In this document: positions 6,083-10,848 of the stretch, piece by piece
How the letters are laid out: each line of letters opens with the position of its first letter
Numbering within the stretch: position 1 is the first letter of the stretch
Assembly (NCBI GenBank): GCA_023428515.1
Contig: JAEYXI010000537.1
Span: 1 to 10,848, forward strand
Direction: 5' to 3'
DNA: 10,848 nucleotides
From: Pseudomonadota bacterium
Lineage (GTDB): Bacteria > Pseudomonadota > Alphaproteobacteria > Rhizobiales > Rhizobiaceae
Notes under the pieces: generated by a model
Told to the model about the DNA's origin: nothing
Databases searched by the model: none
Seen by the model: the letters and a program-made list of their open reading frames with translations, nothing else
Program-made: the position numbers and the translations under genes

Positions 6083-6862
6083 TCAGCCGTCCTCATCCTC
6101 AAGCGCTTCGGCCATGAACGCATCAGGATCCGCGCAGAATTCGCGCATCATGCGGAAATGGTCCGTGTCGCGAAAATCCGTCTCGTCAAGGCCAAAGCGG
6201 GAGATGCGAAGAAGCCGCGCACCGGGACAGGCCATAAGCAGCGGCGAGTGGGTTGCCATGATGACCTGCGCGAACCCTGACCCGTCCAATCGCCGCAGAA
6301 GCTTCAGGAGTTCGATCTGGCGCGAGGGCGAGAGCGCGCTCTCGGGCTCGTCGAGGATGTACAGCCCCTGGCGGCTGCAGCGCTCCTCGAAGAAACGGAT
6401 AAAACCCTCGCCGTGGGACCAGGAGAGGAAATCGGGAGGCGGGCCGCTCAGAGGCTCCTGGGCCGCCTCGTCGAGATAGCGCGCGACGGAATAGAAGGAT
6501 TCCGCGCGGAAGAACCAGCCGGACGTCACCTTCGGCAGCCAGTGCGCCCTGAAAGCGTCGGCAAGGGCGGCGCCGCTCCTGTCGATCGCCCTGGAATGAT
6601 CGACTGGCCGGTAGCCCTTGCCGCCGCCGGCCTCGTCATAACCGGCCAGCGCGCCGATCGCTTCGAGCAGCGTCGATTTGCCGGTGCCGTTTTCGCCCAC
6701 GATGATGGTGATCGGCGTTGAGAATTCGAGTTCGAAATCGCGATCGCGAAAGAGCGGCAGGTTCCAGGGATAGCTCTCCCAGTCCTCAACCCTTGCCGGC
6801 TCCAGCAGGACACGCTTCAGGTAAGGCGCCTTGAGGCGCGTCAGTTGCCTTCTGGGCGCCAT
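6083..6862 (-). CDS. Stand-alone ABC-like AAA-family ATPase (COG3910 type)
   Basis: A 259-residue cytoplasmic ATPase with a complete set of ABC-type nucleotide-binding motifs and no other domain. Walker A is GENGTGKST (56-64), a signature-like SHGEGF occurs at 149-154, Walker B is LYILDEPESALS (167-178), and the switch histidine is His205 (IMATHSPLL). The opening PYLKRVLLEP...WESYPWNLPLFRD and FFRAESFYSVA (117-127) are typical of the predicted ATPases grouped as COG3910, whose function is unknown. There is no coiled coil or hook, so it is not an SbcC or RecF homologue. The ATG at 6862 is preferred: it starts 4 nt after the stop of the VOC gene, and a longer open frame upstream only overlaps that gene. 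Such close packing suggests translational coupling with the VOC gene; the ribosome binding site is weak. Confidence 0.88.
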   Translation of the reverse strand: MAPRRQLTRLKAPYLKRVLLEPARVEDWESYPWNLPLFRDRDFELEFSTPITIIVGENGTGKSTLLEAIGALAGYDEAGGGKGYRPVDHSRAIDRSGAALADAFRAHWLPKVTSGWFFRAESFYSVARYLDEAAQEPLSGPPPDFLSWSHGEGFIRFFEERCSRQGLYILDEPESALSPSRQIELLKLLRRLDGSGFAQVIMATHSPLLMACPGARLLRISRFGLDETDFRDTDHFRMMREFCADPDAFMAEALEDEDG

Positions 6863-6866
6863 TTTG

Positions 6867-7289
6867 TCAGCCGGGGAGCGAGATATTGCCGTCCGCGTCG
6901 ATCGGGAAGGCCGGATTATGGGCGACTTCCCAGACATGGCCGTCGGCGTCGGCGAAATAGCCGTACCAACCGCCCCAGAAGGCCTTGCCTGCCGGCTTGA
7001 CGATCTTGCCGCCGGCCTTCTCGGCAGCGGCAAGCACCTCGTCGACCTCGGCGTCGGAGCGCGTGTTGTAGGCGAGATAGACGGCCGAGGGCGCTGTCGA
7101 AAAGGTGACGCCGGAGTCCACCTCCGCGTCCTTGCGCGGAAAGAGGCCGAGGATCACCCCGCCCATCTGGAAGAAGGCCACGCCCTCTGTGATGCCCGCG
7201 TGACGCTTCAGCCCCATGCCCTCATAGAAGCGCACGGCGCGATCCAGGTCGTCGGTAGCGATGGTGATGATGGAGATGCGCGGTTCCAT
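6867..7289 (-). CDS. VOC-superfamily (glyoxalase/bleomycin-resistance fold) protein
   Basis: A 140-residue protein with two beta-alpha-beta-beta-beta modules, cytoplasmic. Module 1 opens with RISIITIATDDLDRAVRFYE (4-23); module 2 ends with WGGWYGYFADADGHVWEVAH (105-124), a common C-terminal pattern in unassigned VOC proteins. Glu121 (VWEVAHNP) is the usual metal-ligand position at the end of the second module. The N-terminal position that is His in true glyoxalase I appears to be a hydrophobic residue here, so glyoxalase activity should not be assumed. The start at 7289 has AAGG/AGG upstream and lies 9 nt after the crotonase stop; the ATPase gene begins 4 nt downstream. These three genes look like one transcription unit. 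Substrate unknown. Confidence 0.85.
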   Translation of the reverse strand: MEPRISIITIATDDLDRAVRFYEGMGLKRHAGITEGVAFFQMGGVILGLFPRKDAEVDSGVTFSTAPSAVYLAYNTRSDAEVDEVLAAAEKAGGKIVKPAGKAFWGGWYGYFADADGHVWEVAHNPAFPIDADGNISLPG

Positions 7290-7298
7290 AGACCTACC

Positions 7299-8114
7299 TT
7301 ACTCGCCCTTCCACTCCGGCTTGCGTTTTTCGATGAAGGCGGAGATGCCCTCCTTGGCGTCGCCGCCGAGCAGGTTTTCCACCATGACGCGCGAGGCGTA
7401 GTCATAGGCATCGGCGAGTCCCATCTCGGCCTGGCGGTAGAAAGCCTGCTTGCCGAGGGCAAGCGTCGAAGGTGATTTGGAAGCAATAGTTTGCGCGTAT
7501 TTCATCACAACCTGATTCAGGTATTCCCTGGGCACGACGCGATTGATGAGCCCGAAATCCTTGGCGGTCGGGGCGTCAACCATCTCGCCGGTCAAGAGCA
7601 TCTCCATCGCATGCTTCGGCTTCAGGCCGCGCACCAGCGCCACGCCCGGCGTGGTGCAGAACAGGCCGACATCGATGCCGTTGACGCCGAAGGTCGCGTG
7701 GTCGGAGGCGATGGCGAGGTCGCAGGAGGCGACGAGCTGGCATCCCGCGGCAGTGGCGATGCCGTCGACCTCGGCGATGACCGGTTTCGGATGATTCACG
7801 ATCGACTGCATCAGCTTCGAGCAGACGGCGAACGTCTCCTCGAAAAAGGCCTTGCCGCCGTCCGGATCGGCGCGATGCGCGGTCATCTGCTTCAGATCGT
7901 GGCCGGCGCAGAACAGCTTTCCCTGGGCAGCGATGACGATCACGCGGACCGCGCGATTTTCGCGCGCGCGGTCGAGCTCGGCCTGGATGTCGCGCATCAC
8001 CTCGATCGACAGGAGGTTGGCGGGTGGGTTGTCGAGCGTGATGCGCAAGATACCGCGGTCGAGCGACGCCGCCGGCTCCGAAGCTTCGCGTCTCAACGAA
8101 ACGATATCGGCCAT
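7299..8114 (-). CDS. Crotonase-fold protein, ECHDC3-like enoyl-CoA hydratase family
   Basis: A 271-residue crotonase-superfamily protein. The CoA oxyanion-hole segments are present: CAGHDLKQM (69-77) and IATAAGCQLVASCDLAIAS (119-137). LFCTTPGVALVRGL (151-164) and the ending ISAFIEKRKPEWKG follow the human ECHDC3 pattern closely. By alignment from memory with rat mitochondrial enoyl-CoA hydratase, the two catalytic glutamates (Glu144, Glu164) correspond to Gln126 and Gly146 here, so ordinary hydration is doubtful; thioester binding is likely and the reaction is unknown. The ATG at 8114 is chosen because AGGAG lies 6-7 nt upstream; an in-frame ATG at 8129 lies before that site. It is the first gene of a minus-strand cluster with the VOC and ATPase genes, and is divergent from a thioesterase gene, which suggests acyl-CoA chemistry. 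Confidence 0.9.
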   Translation of the reverse strand: MADIVSLRREASEPAASLDRGILRITLDNPPANLLSIEVMRDIQAELDRARENRAVRVIVIAAQGKLFCAGHDLKQMTAHRADPDGGKAFFEETFAVCSKLMQSIVNHPKPVIAEVDGIATAAGCQLVASCDLAIASDHATFGVNGIDVGLFCTTPGVALVRGLKPKHAMEMLLTGEMVDAPTAKDFGLINRVVPREYLNQVVMKYAQTIASKSPSTLALGKQAFYRQAEMGLADAYDYASRVMVENLLGGDAKEGISAFIEKRKPEWKGE

Positions 8115-8153
8115 CTCAAACTCCTGCATCCCACGGCCATTCGGCGCCGCATC

Positions 8154-8204
8154 CGGAAGCTAGCATATAAAACTAGTGTCAGGGCGATTGAAGAACAGCT
8201 TCCG
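8154..8204. promoter_or_regulatory. Divergent control region with flanking inverted repeat
   Basis: In the 150-bp gap between the crotonase and thioesterase genes, CGGAAGCT (8154-8161) and AGCTTCCG (8197-8204) form a perfect 8-bp inverted repeat around 35 bp that include an AT-rich patch, ATATAAAA (8165-8172), unusual for this GC-rich DNA. A weak minus-strand promoter fits here: TTCAAT, 17 bp, TATATG (8192-8163). I see no convincing plus-strand promoter. The arrangement suits a regulator binding both arms, or a long leader hairpin. Confidence 0.35.
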
Positions 8205-8264
8205 CCTGTGCTTTCTCATCGGGCAGACAACAGGCGCGCCAACCAGGGCGGCTGGAGGGAAGCA

Positions 8265-8714
8265 ATGCCCGAACAGACCAATCTCACACCGGGGATGACG
8301 GCCGGCGAGGTCAACGAACTGTTGGCGCGGGTGTTTCCAGAACTCAACAGGCAGCGTCATTCCTACGAGGTGATCGACATTTTCCCTGGCGGCTGCACCG
8401 TCAGGCTGAATGCGGACGAGAGCCATCTGCGCCCGGGCGGCACCGTATCAGGACCCTCGCTCTTCGCGCTTGCCGACGTCGGCGGCTATGTCTGCGCGCT
8501 CAGCCATGCCGGGCCGAATGCTCTGTCGGTGACGACCAACCTCAACATCAACTTCGTGCGCAAGGCGGAAGCCGGCCCGATCGACGGCCATTGCCGCATC
8601 CTGAAGCTCGGCAGGAACCTTATGGTGTTCGACGTGGATATCGTGGCGGGTCCCAGCAAGCTGACCGTCGCGCATGCCACCGGCACCTATTCGATCCCGC
8701 CGAAGCGAGGCTGA
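8265..8714 (+). CDS. PaaI-type hotdog-fold acyl-CoA thioesterase
   Basis: A 149-residue single hotdog domain, expected to hydrolyse acyl- or aryl-CoA thioesters in the cytoplasm as an oligomer. HLRPGGTVSGPSLFALADVG (54-73) matches the PaaI active-site stretch: Asp71 lies on the central helix at the catalytic acidic position. The usual HGG before the helix is SGP here, as in some PaaI subfamilies. SVTTNLNINFVRKA and MVFDVDIVAG follow the family strand order. The ATG at 8265 has an excellent ribosome binding site (GGAGG at 8254-8258, 6 nt away). The frame is open far upstream, but only as an antisense shadow of the crotonase gene. It is divergent from the crotonase and convergent with the methyltransferase, with 15 bp between the stops and no hairpin there. 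Confidence 0.9.
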   Translation: MPEQTNLTPGMTAGEVNELLARVFPELNRQRHSYEVIDIFPGGCTVRLNADESHLRPGGTVSGPSLFALADVGGYVCALSHAGPNALSVTTNLNINFVRKAEAGPIDGHCRILKLGRNLMVFDVDIVAGPSKLTVAHATGTYSIPPKRG

Positions 8715-8729
8715 TCAGCGGTCGGATTC

Positions 8730-9545
8730 CTAGCGATAGCCGATGACGGTCACGAACTCGCCGGGAATTTTATAGCTGCCATCAGCGGAGCGGTGGTCAC
8801 TTACTGAGTCGAGAAACTCGCCCTCGACCTCTCTCATGACCTCCGGCGTGAAGCGCTTCACCGCCAGCGCGACCGGCCCGCCAAGCAGCATTGCCGACAG
8901 CAGCGACCGCTCGTCCGGAAATTCCAGCACCTCACGCTGGCGATGCTCTTCGACATCCTTGAGCCCTGCCTGCTCGAAATCCCGGCGCAGCGAACCAGGT
9001 GCGCCGCTGGCAAAGAAAAGCGGGCAGACCTCCGAGACGACACGAGCGTCGACGATCGGGAAAATCTCGGCCCAGCCGCAGTTCCGGCGCTCGCCCCATA
9101 CCGTCGCCGCGACGCGGCCGCTGGGTTTTGTGGCGCGCGCCATCGAAGCGGCGGCCTTGCCGGGATCGGGCACGTACATGAGACCCAGCGCGCAGACCGC
9201 GGCGTCGAAGCAGCCCTCCTCGCCGAGATCGTCGGCGCTCCTGCGCGCCGTCGATACCCAGTCGTAGCCGGCCGCGGCGCAGCTTCCGGCGGTCAGTTCG
9301 GTCATGTTTTGAGACAGGTCCGTCGCGAGCACGTGGCCGGACGGGCCAACCGCCTCGGCCAGCGACCTGGTGACCAGCCCACTGCCGCAGGCGGCCTCGA
9401 TCACCCGCTCGCCCGGCCTGACCGCCGCAACGCGCAGCAAGGTTTGCTGCGCCGGTGCGAGCGGCGCGCGCCAGCCCTCCTCATAGAGTTCCGATGCGGC
9501 ATCCCAGCCGTAGCGCTGCACGCGGATTTGGAGTTTTGGCTCCAT
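8730..9545 (-). CDS. Class I SAM-dependent methyltransferase (UbiE/Methyltransf_11 type)
   Basis: A 271-residue cytoplasmic methyltransferase. Motif I is RVIEAACGSGLVTRSLAEA (47-65), the second-strand acidic end is ATDLSQNM (74-81, Asp76 expected to hold the SAM ribose region), and the post-motif strand is FDAAVCALGLMYVPDP (113-128) followed by KPSGRVAATVWG. The C-terminal 110 residues should form the acceptor-specific cap; I recognise no substrate-specific signature, and a UbiE or menaquinone role should not be inferred from the fold. The ATG at 9545 follows the OsmC gene stop by 2 nt with only a weak ribosome binding site inside the end of that gene, which indicates translational coupling. 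No gene of a known methylation pathway is nearby. Confidence 0.88.
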   Translation of the reverse strand: MEPKLQIRVQRYGWDAASELYEEGWRAPLAPAQQTLLRVAAVRPGERVIEAACGSGLVTRSLAEAVGPSGHVLATDLSQNMTELTAGSCAAAGYDWVSTARRSADDLGEEGCFDAAVCALGLMYVPDPGKAAASMARATKPSGRVAATVWGERRNCGWAEIFPIVDARVVSEVCPLFFASGAPGSLRRDFEQAGLKDVEEHRQREVLEFPDERSLLSAMLLGGPVALAVKRFTPEVMREVEGEFLDSVSDHRSADGSYKIPGEFVTVIGYR

Positions 9546-9547
9546 CG

Positions 9548-10060
9548 CTAGGCTTTCGCCTGCAGGAGTTCCGTCTTCATAGGCTGCGCGTCTCGGAACG
9601 CGATGAAATAGGGATCGCGTTCCAGCGCGCGGCCGACCATTGCCGTGACCTCTTCCCAGGGCGCTGTGCTTTCAATGGCAATGGAGATGCGGGTTTCGAG
9701 CGGAGCGGCTGTGTTGTCGCTGACGCCGATCATCGCAGCATCGTCGAAATCCATCTCGACATCGACCTCGATCGCGCCGATATCGATGCCCTCGCGAGCA
9801 GCGGTGAGCTTGATGCCGACGGCGACGCAGCCGACCAGGCCCATCCTGATATGAAACCCGGGCGATGGTGCGGACCCCTCGCCCCCGATCGGTTCGGGCA
9901 TGTCCATCGTCGCGGTGTAGTCGTCCTGCCGGGCATGGCAGACGAGGCCGTGCTCGACGCGCCCGCTGGCGCGCTTTGTGTTAAAGGCGGCCGAAGGTTT
10001 CTTGCGGAAGACGTCGGCGACACGTTCGACGGCTATGCGTATCTTGTCGTTGCGACCCAT
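9548..10060 (-). CDS. OsmC-family protein
   Basis: A 170-residue OsmC-fold protein; the family includes Cys-based organic hydroperoxide reductases, but many members have no known role. SPGFHIRMGLVGCVAVGIKL (66-85) matches the long central helix that carries the peroxidatic cysteine, here Cys78. In E. coli OsmC the resolving cysteine is in a CPVS-like motif near the C-terminus; the matching place here reads DPYF (149-152), without cysteine. The only other cysteine is Cys41 in the N-terminal sheet (GLVCHARQ). Peroxidase activity is therefore uncertain. The ATG at 10060 is chosen because AGGAGG (10076-10071) lies about 10 nt upstream; the frame is open further up to 10138 without a better site. 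It is followed after 2 nt by the methyltransferase gene. Confidence 0.85.
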   Translation of the reverse strand: MGRNDKIRIAVERVADVFRKKPSAAFNTKRASGRVEHGLVCHARQDDYTATMDMPEPIGGEGSAPSPGFHIRMGLVGCVAVGIKLTAAREGIDIGAIEVDVEMDFDDAAMIGVSDNTAAPLETRISIAIESTAPWEEVTAMVGRALERDPYFIAFRDAQPMKTELLQAKA

Positions 10061-10069
10061 ACGGCAGTC

Positions 10070-10103
10070 CCCTCCTCTGATACGAAGCAGGCTAGCAGGA
10101 GGG
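10070..10103 (-). promoter_or_regulatory. Leader hairpin that can mask the OsmC ribosome binding site
   Basis: In the minus-strand leader, CCCTCCT (10103-10097) is perfectly complementary to AGGAGGG (10076-10070), which contains the Shine-Dalgarno of the OsmC gene. The 20-nt loop can form an inner CTG/CAG pair next to the main stem. If formed, the structure would hide the ribosome binding site. Read on the plus strand the same repeat is followed by CTTTTT and looks like a terminator, but no plus-strand gene ends there. Confidence 0.4.
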
Positions 10104-10220
10104 CTTTTTGGGCGATAGTTCAGCAACTGTACCGCCATCGGACGGCCAAAACTGTTGTGGTAAAATAATACCGTATTTCTAAGCCATTGTATTTTATTGG
10201 TTTTCCATTCCGAAGCGACC
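10104..10220. other. AT-rich intergenic stretch between the OsmC gene and the rplM promoter
   Basis: The whole gap between the two start codons is 316 bp (10061-10376). This part has no credible gene. It is unusually AT-rich from about 10150 to 10206, includes GGTAAAATAATACC (10158-10171) with 4-bp inverted arms, and must hold the OsmC promoter, which I cannot place with confidence. The part from about 10185 to 10206 lies just upstream of the rplM -35 box and could act as an UP element for RNA polymerase alpha subunits. Confidence 0.35.
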
Positions 10221-10250
10221 TTGACTGATCGCGAAGGACACGCGTATAAG
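10221..10250 (+). promoter_or_regulatory. Strong sigma-70-type promoter of the rplM-rpsI operon
   Basis: TTGACT (10221-10226) and TATAAG (10245-10250) are separated by 18 bp, each matching the consensus at five of six positions. Transcription should start near 10257, leaving a leader of about 120 nt before rplM. It is the best promoter match in the window, as expected for a ribosomal protein operon. Confidence 0.75.
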
Positions 10251-10258
10251 CTGCCTCG

Positions 10259-10285
10259 AAACAGCGGCCACCCGGCCGCCGTTTT
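10259..10285 (+). promoter_or_regulatory. Terminator-like hairpin at the start of the rplM leader
   Basis: GCGGCC (10264-10269), loop ACCC, GGCCGC (10274-10279) form a perfect 6-bp stem. After one A-C mismatch the stem extends with AAAC/GTTT, and the 3' side runs into TTTTGTTATT. It lies within the first 30 nt of the predicted transcript. It could be an attenuator, a 5'-stabilising stem or a binding site for a ribosomal protein. Confidence 0.45.
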
Positions 10286-10376
10286 GTTATTGGCGGGGTT
10301 CAGGCCTTCGCCAATCCAAGCAACAAGAAACGCCTTGCCGCCTTATGGTGCAAGGTCCGAAACAGAAAGCAGAACC

Positions 10377-10838
10377 ATGGCAACCTTTTCGCAGAAACCT
10401 GCGGACGTGGTGAAGAAGTGGGTGCTGATCGACGCCGAAGGTCTCGTCGTCGGCCGTCTCGCCTCTATCGTCGCCAACCGTCTCCGCGGCAAACACAAGC
10501 CGACCTTTACCCCGCATGTCGACGATGGCGACAACGTGATCGTCATCAATGCCGATAAGGTGGCACTGACCGGCAAGAAGTACACCGACAAGGTATATTA
10601 CTGGCACACCGGCCATCCCGGCGGCATCAAGGAGCGCACCGCGCGCCAGCTGCTCGAAGGACGCTTCCCCGAACGCGTCGTCGAAAAGGCCGTCGAGCGC
10701 ATGATCCCGCGCGGCCCGCTTGGCCGTCGCCAGATGAAGAACCTGCGTGTGTACGCCGGAACCGAACATCCGCATGTCGCCCAGCAGCCCGAGACGCTCG
10801 ACGTCGGCGCGCTGAACGCGAAGAACAAGAGGGCTTGA
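10377..10838 (+). CDS. rplM: 50S ribosomal protein L13
   Basis: A 153-residue protein, the usual size for alphaproteobacterial L13 (E. coli 142). It binds 23S rRNA early in large-subunit assembly. Visible family marks are [18 protein letters not shown] (13-30), the [19 protein letters not shown] block (65-83) and [20 protein letters not shown] (109-128). The ATG at 10377 gives the standard [11 protein letters not shown] start of rhizobial L13; the ribosome binding site is weak (GAAAG). The frame stays open upstream into the leader but without family sequence. rpsI starts 2 nt after the stop, the normal L13-S9 operon, driven by the promoter at 10221-10250. Confidence 0.98.
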   Translation: MATFSQKPADVVKKWVLIDAEGLVVGRLASIVANRLRGKHKPTFTPHVDDGDNVIVINADKVALTGKKYTDKVYYWHTGHPGGIKERTARQLLEGRFPERVVEKAVERMIPRGPLGRRQMKNLRVYAGTEHPHVAQQPETLDVGALNAKNKRA

Positions 10839-10840
10839 TA

Positions 10841-10848
10841 ATGGCTGA
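10841..10848 (+). CDS. rpsI: 30S ribosomal protein S9, first codons only
   Basis: ATG GCT GA, cut by the window end, starting 2 nt after the rplM stop. The start Met-Ala-(Asp/Glu) and the position directly after rplM fit rpsI, which follows rplM in nearly all bacteria. Only position and two codons support the name. Confidence 0.8.

Noticed and set aside
6073..6094. Inverted repeat GAGGAC/GTCCTC over the ATPase stop codon
   Set aside because: Six-bp arms with no U-tract, overlapping coding sequence; too weak to call a terminator.
6863..7033. N-terminal extension of the ATPase
   Set aside because: It overlaps the VOC gene in another frame and is a low-complexity Arg/Ser/Pro stretch; the ATG at 6862 fits the family start.
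7491..8264. Open upstream extension of the thioesterase frame
   Set aside because: It lies antisense to the crotonase gene and carries no hotdog-domain sequence; the ATG at 8265 has an ideal ribosome binding site.

Overview
The window is GC-rich chromosomal DNA from an alphaproteobacterium, most likely Rhizobiales and probably Mesorhizobium-like. This rests on codon usage, on the short rplM-rpsI spacing and on the family content; no 16S or other phylogenetic marker was checked, so the placement is inference. It holds 13 complete or near-complete protein genes, the first codons of a 14th, and no tRNA, rRNA, insertion sequence, CRISPR array or phage gene that I can recognise.

Layout. (1) 44-2493: a divergent pair, a sarcosine-oxidase-type flavoprotein on the minus strand and a cytochrome P450 on the plus strand, sharing an 83-bp intergenic region. 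(2) 2539-3893, minus strand: a Tat-exported calcineurin-fold phosphoesterase that resembles the Mn-dependent ADP-ribose/CDP-alcohol diphosphatases, and a small DUF861-type cupin upstream of it. A long perfect hairpin separates the P450 from the phosphoesterase. (3) 4044-6016, minus strand: O-acetylhomoserine sulfhydrylase (methionine biosynthesis), preceded by a CoA-binding YccU-type protein. (4) 6083-8114, minus strand: a tight cluster of an ECHDC3-like crotonase, a VOC/glyoxalase-fold protein and a stand-alone ABC-like ATPase (COG3910 type), with gaps of 9 and 4 nt. (5) 8265-8714, plus strand: a PaaI-type hotdog thioesterase, divergent from the crotonase. (6) 8730-10060, minus strand: an OsmC-family protein and a class I methyltransferase, 2 nt apart. 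(7) 10221 to the end, plus strand: a strong promoter, a structured leader, rplM (ribosomal protein L13) and the first codons of rpsI (S9).

How the genes work together. Most are housekeeping or small-molecule metabolism genes, and the window looks like a stable chromosomal region rather than a genomic island. The sulfhydrylase feeds methionine synthesis. The crotonase and the divergent thioesterase both point to acyl-CoA handling. rplM-rpsI is the usual ribosomal operon.

I see no undescribed multi-gene system. The points that deserve a second look are at the level of residues and control elements: a P450 lacking the usual I-helix threonine, a crotonase lacking both catalytic glutamates, an exported diphosphatase-like enzyme, an OsmC protein lacking the usual second cysteine and with its ribosome binding site inside a potential hairpin, a terminator-like hairpin at the start of the rplM leader, and several perfect inverted repeats in intergenic regions.
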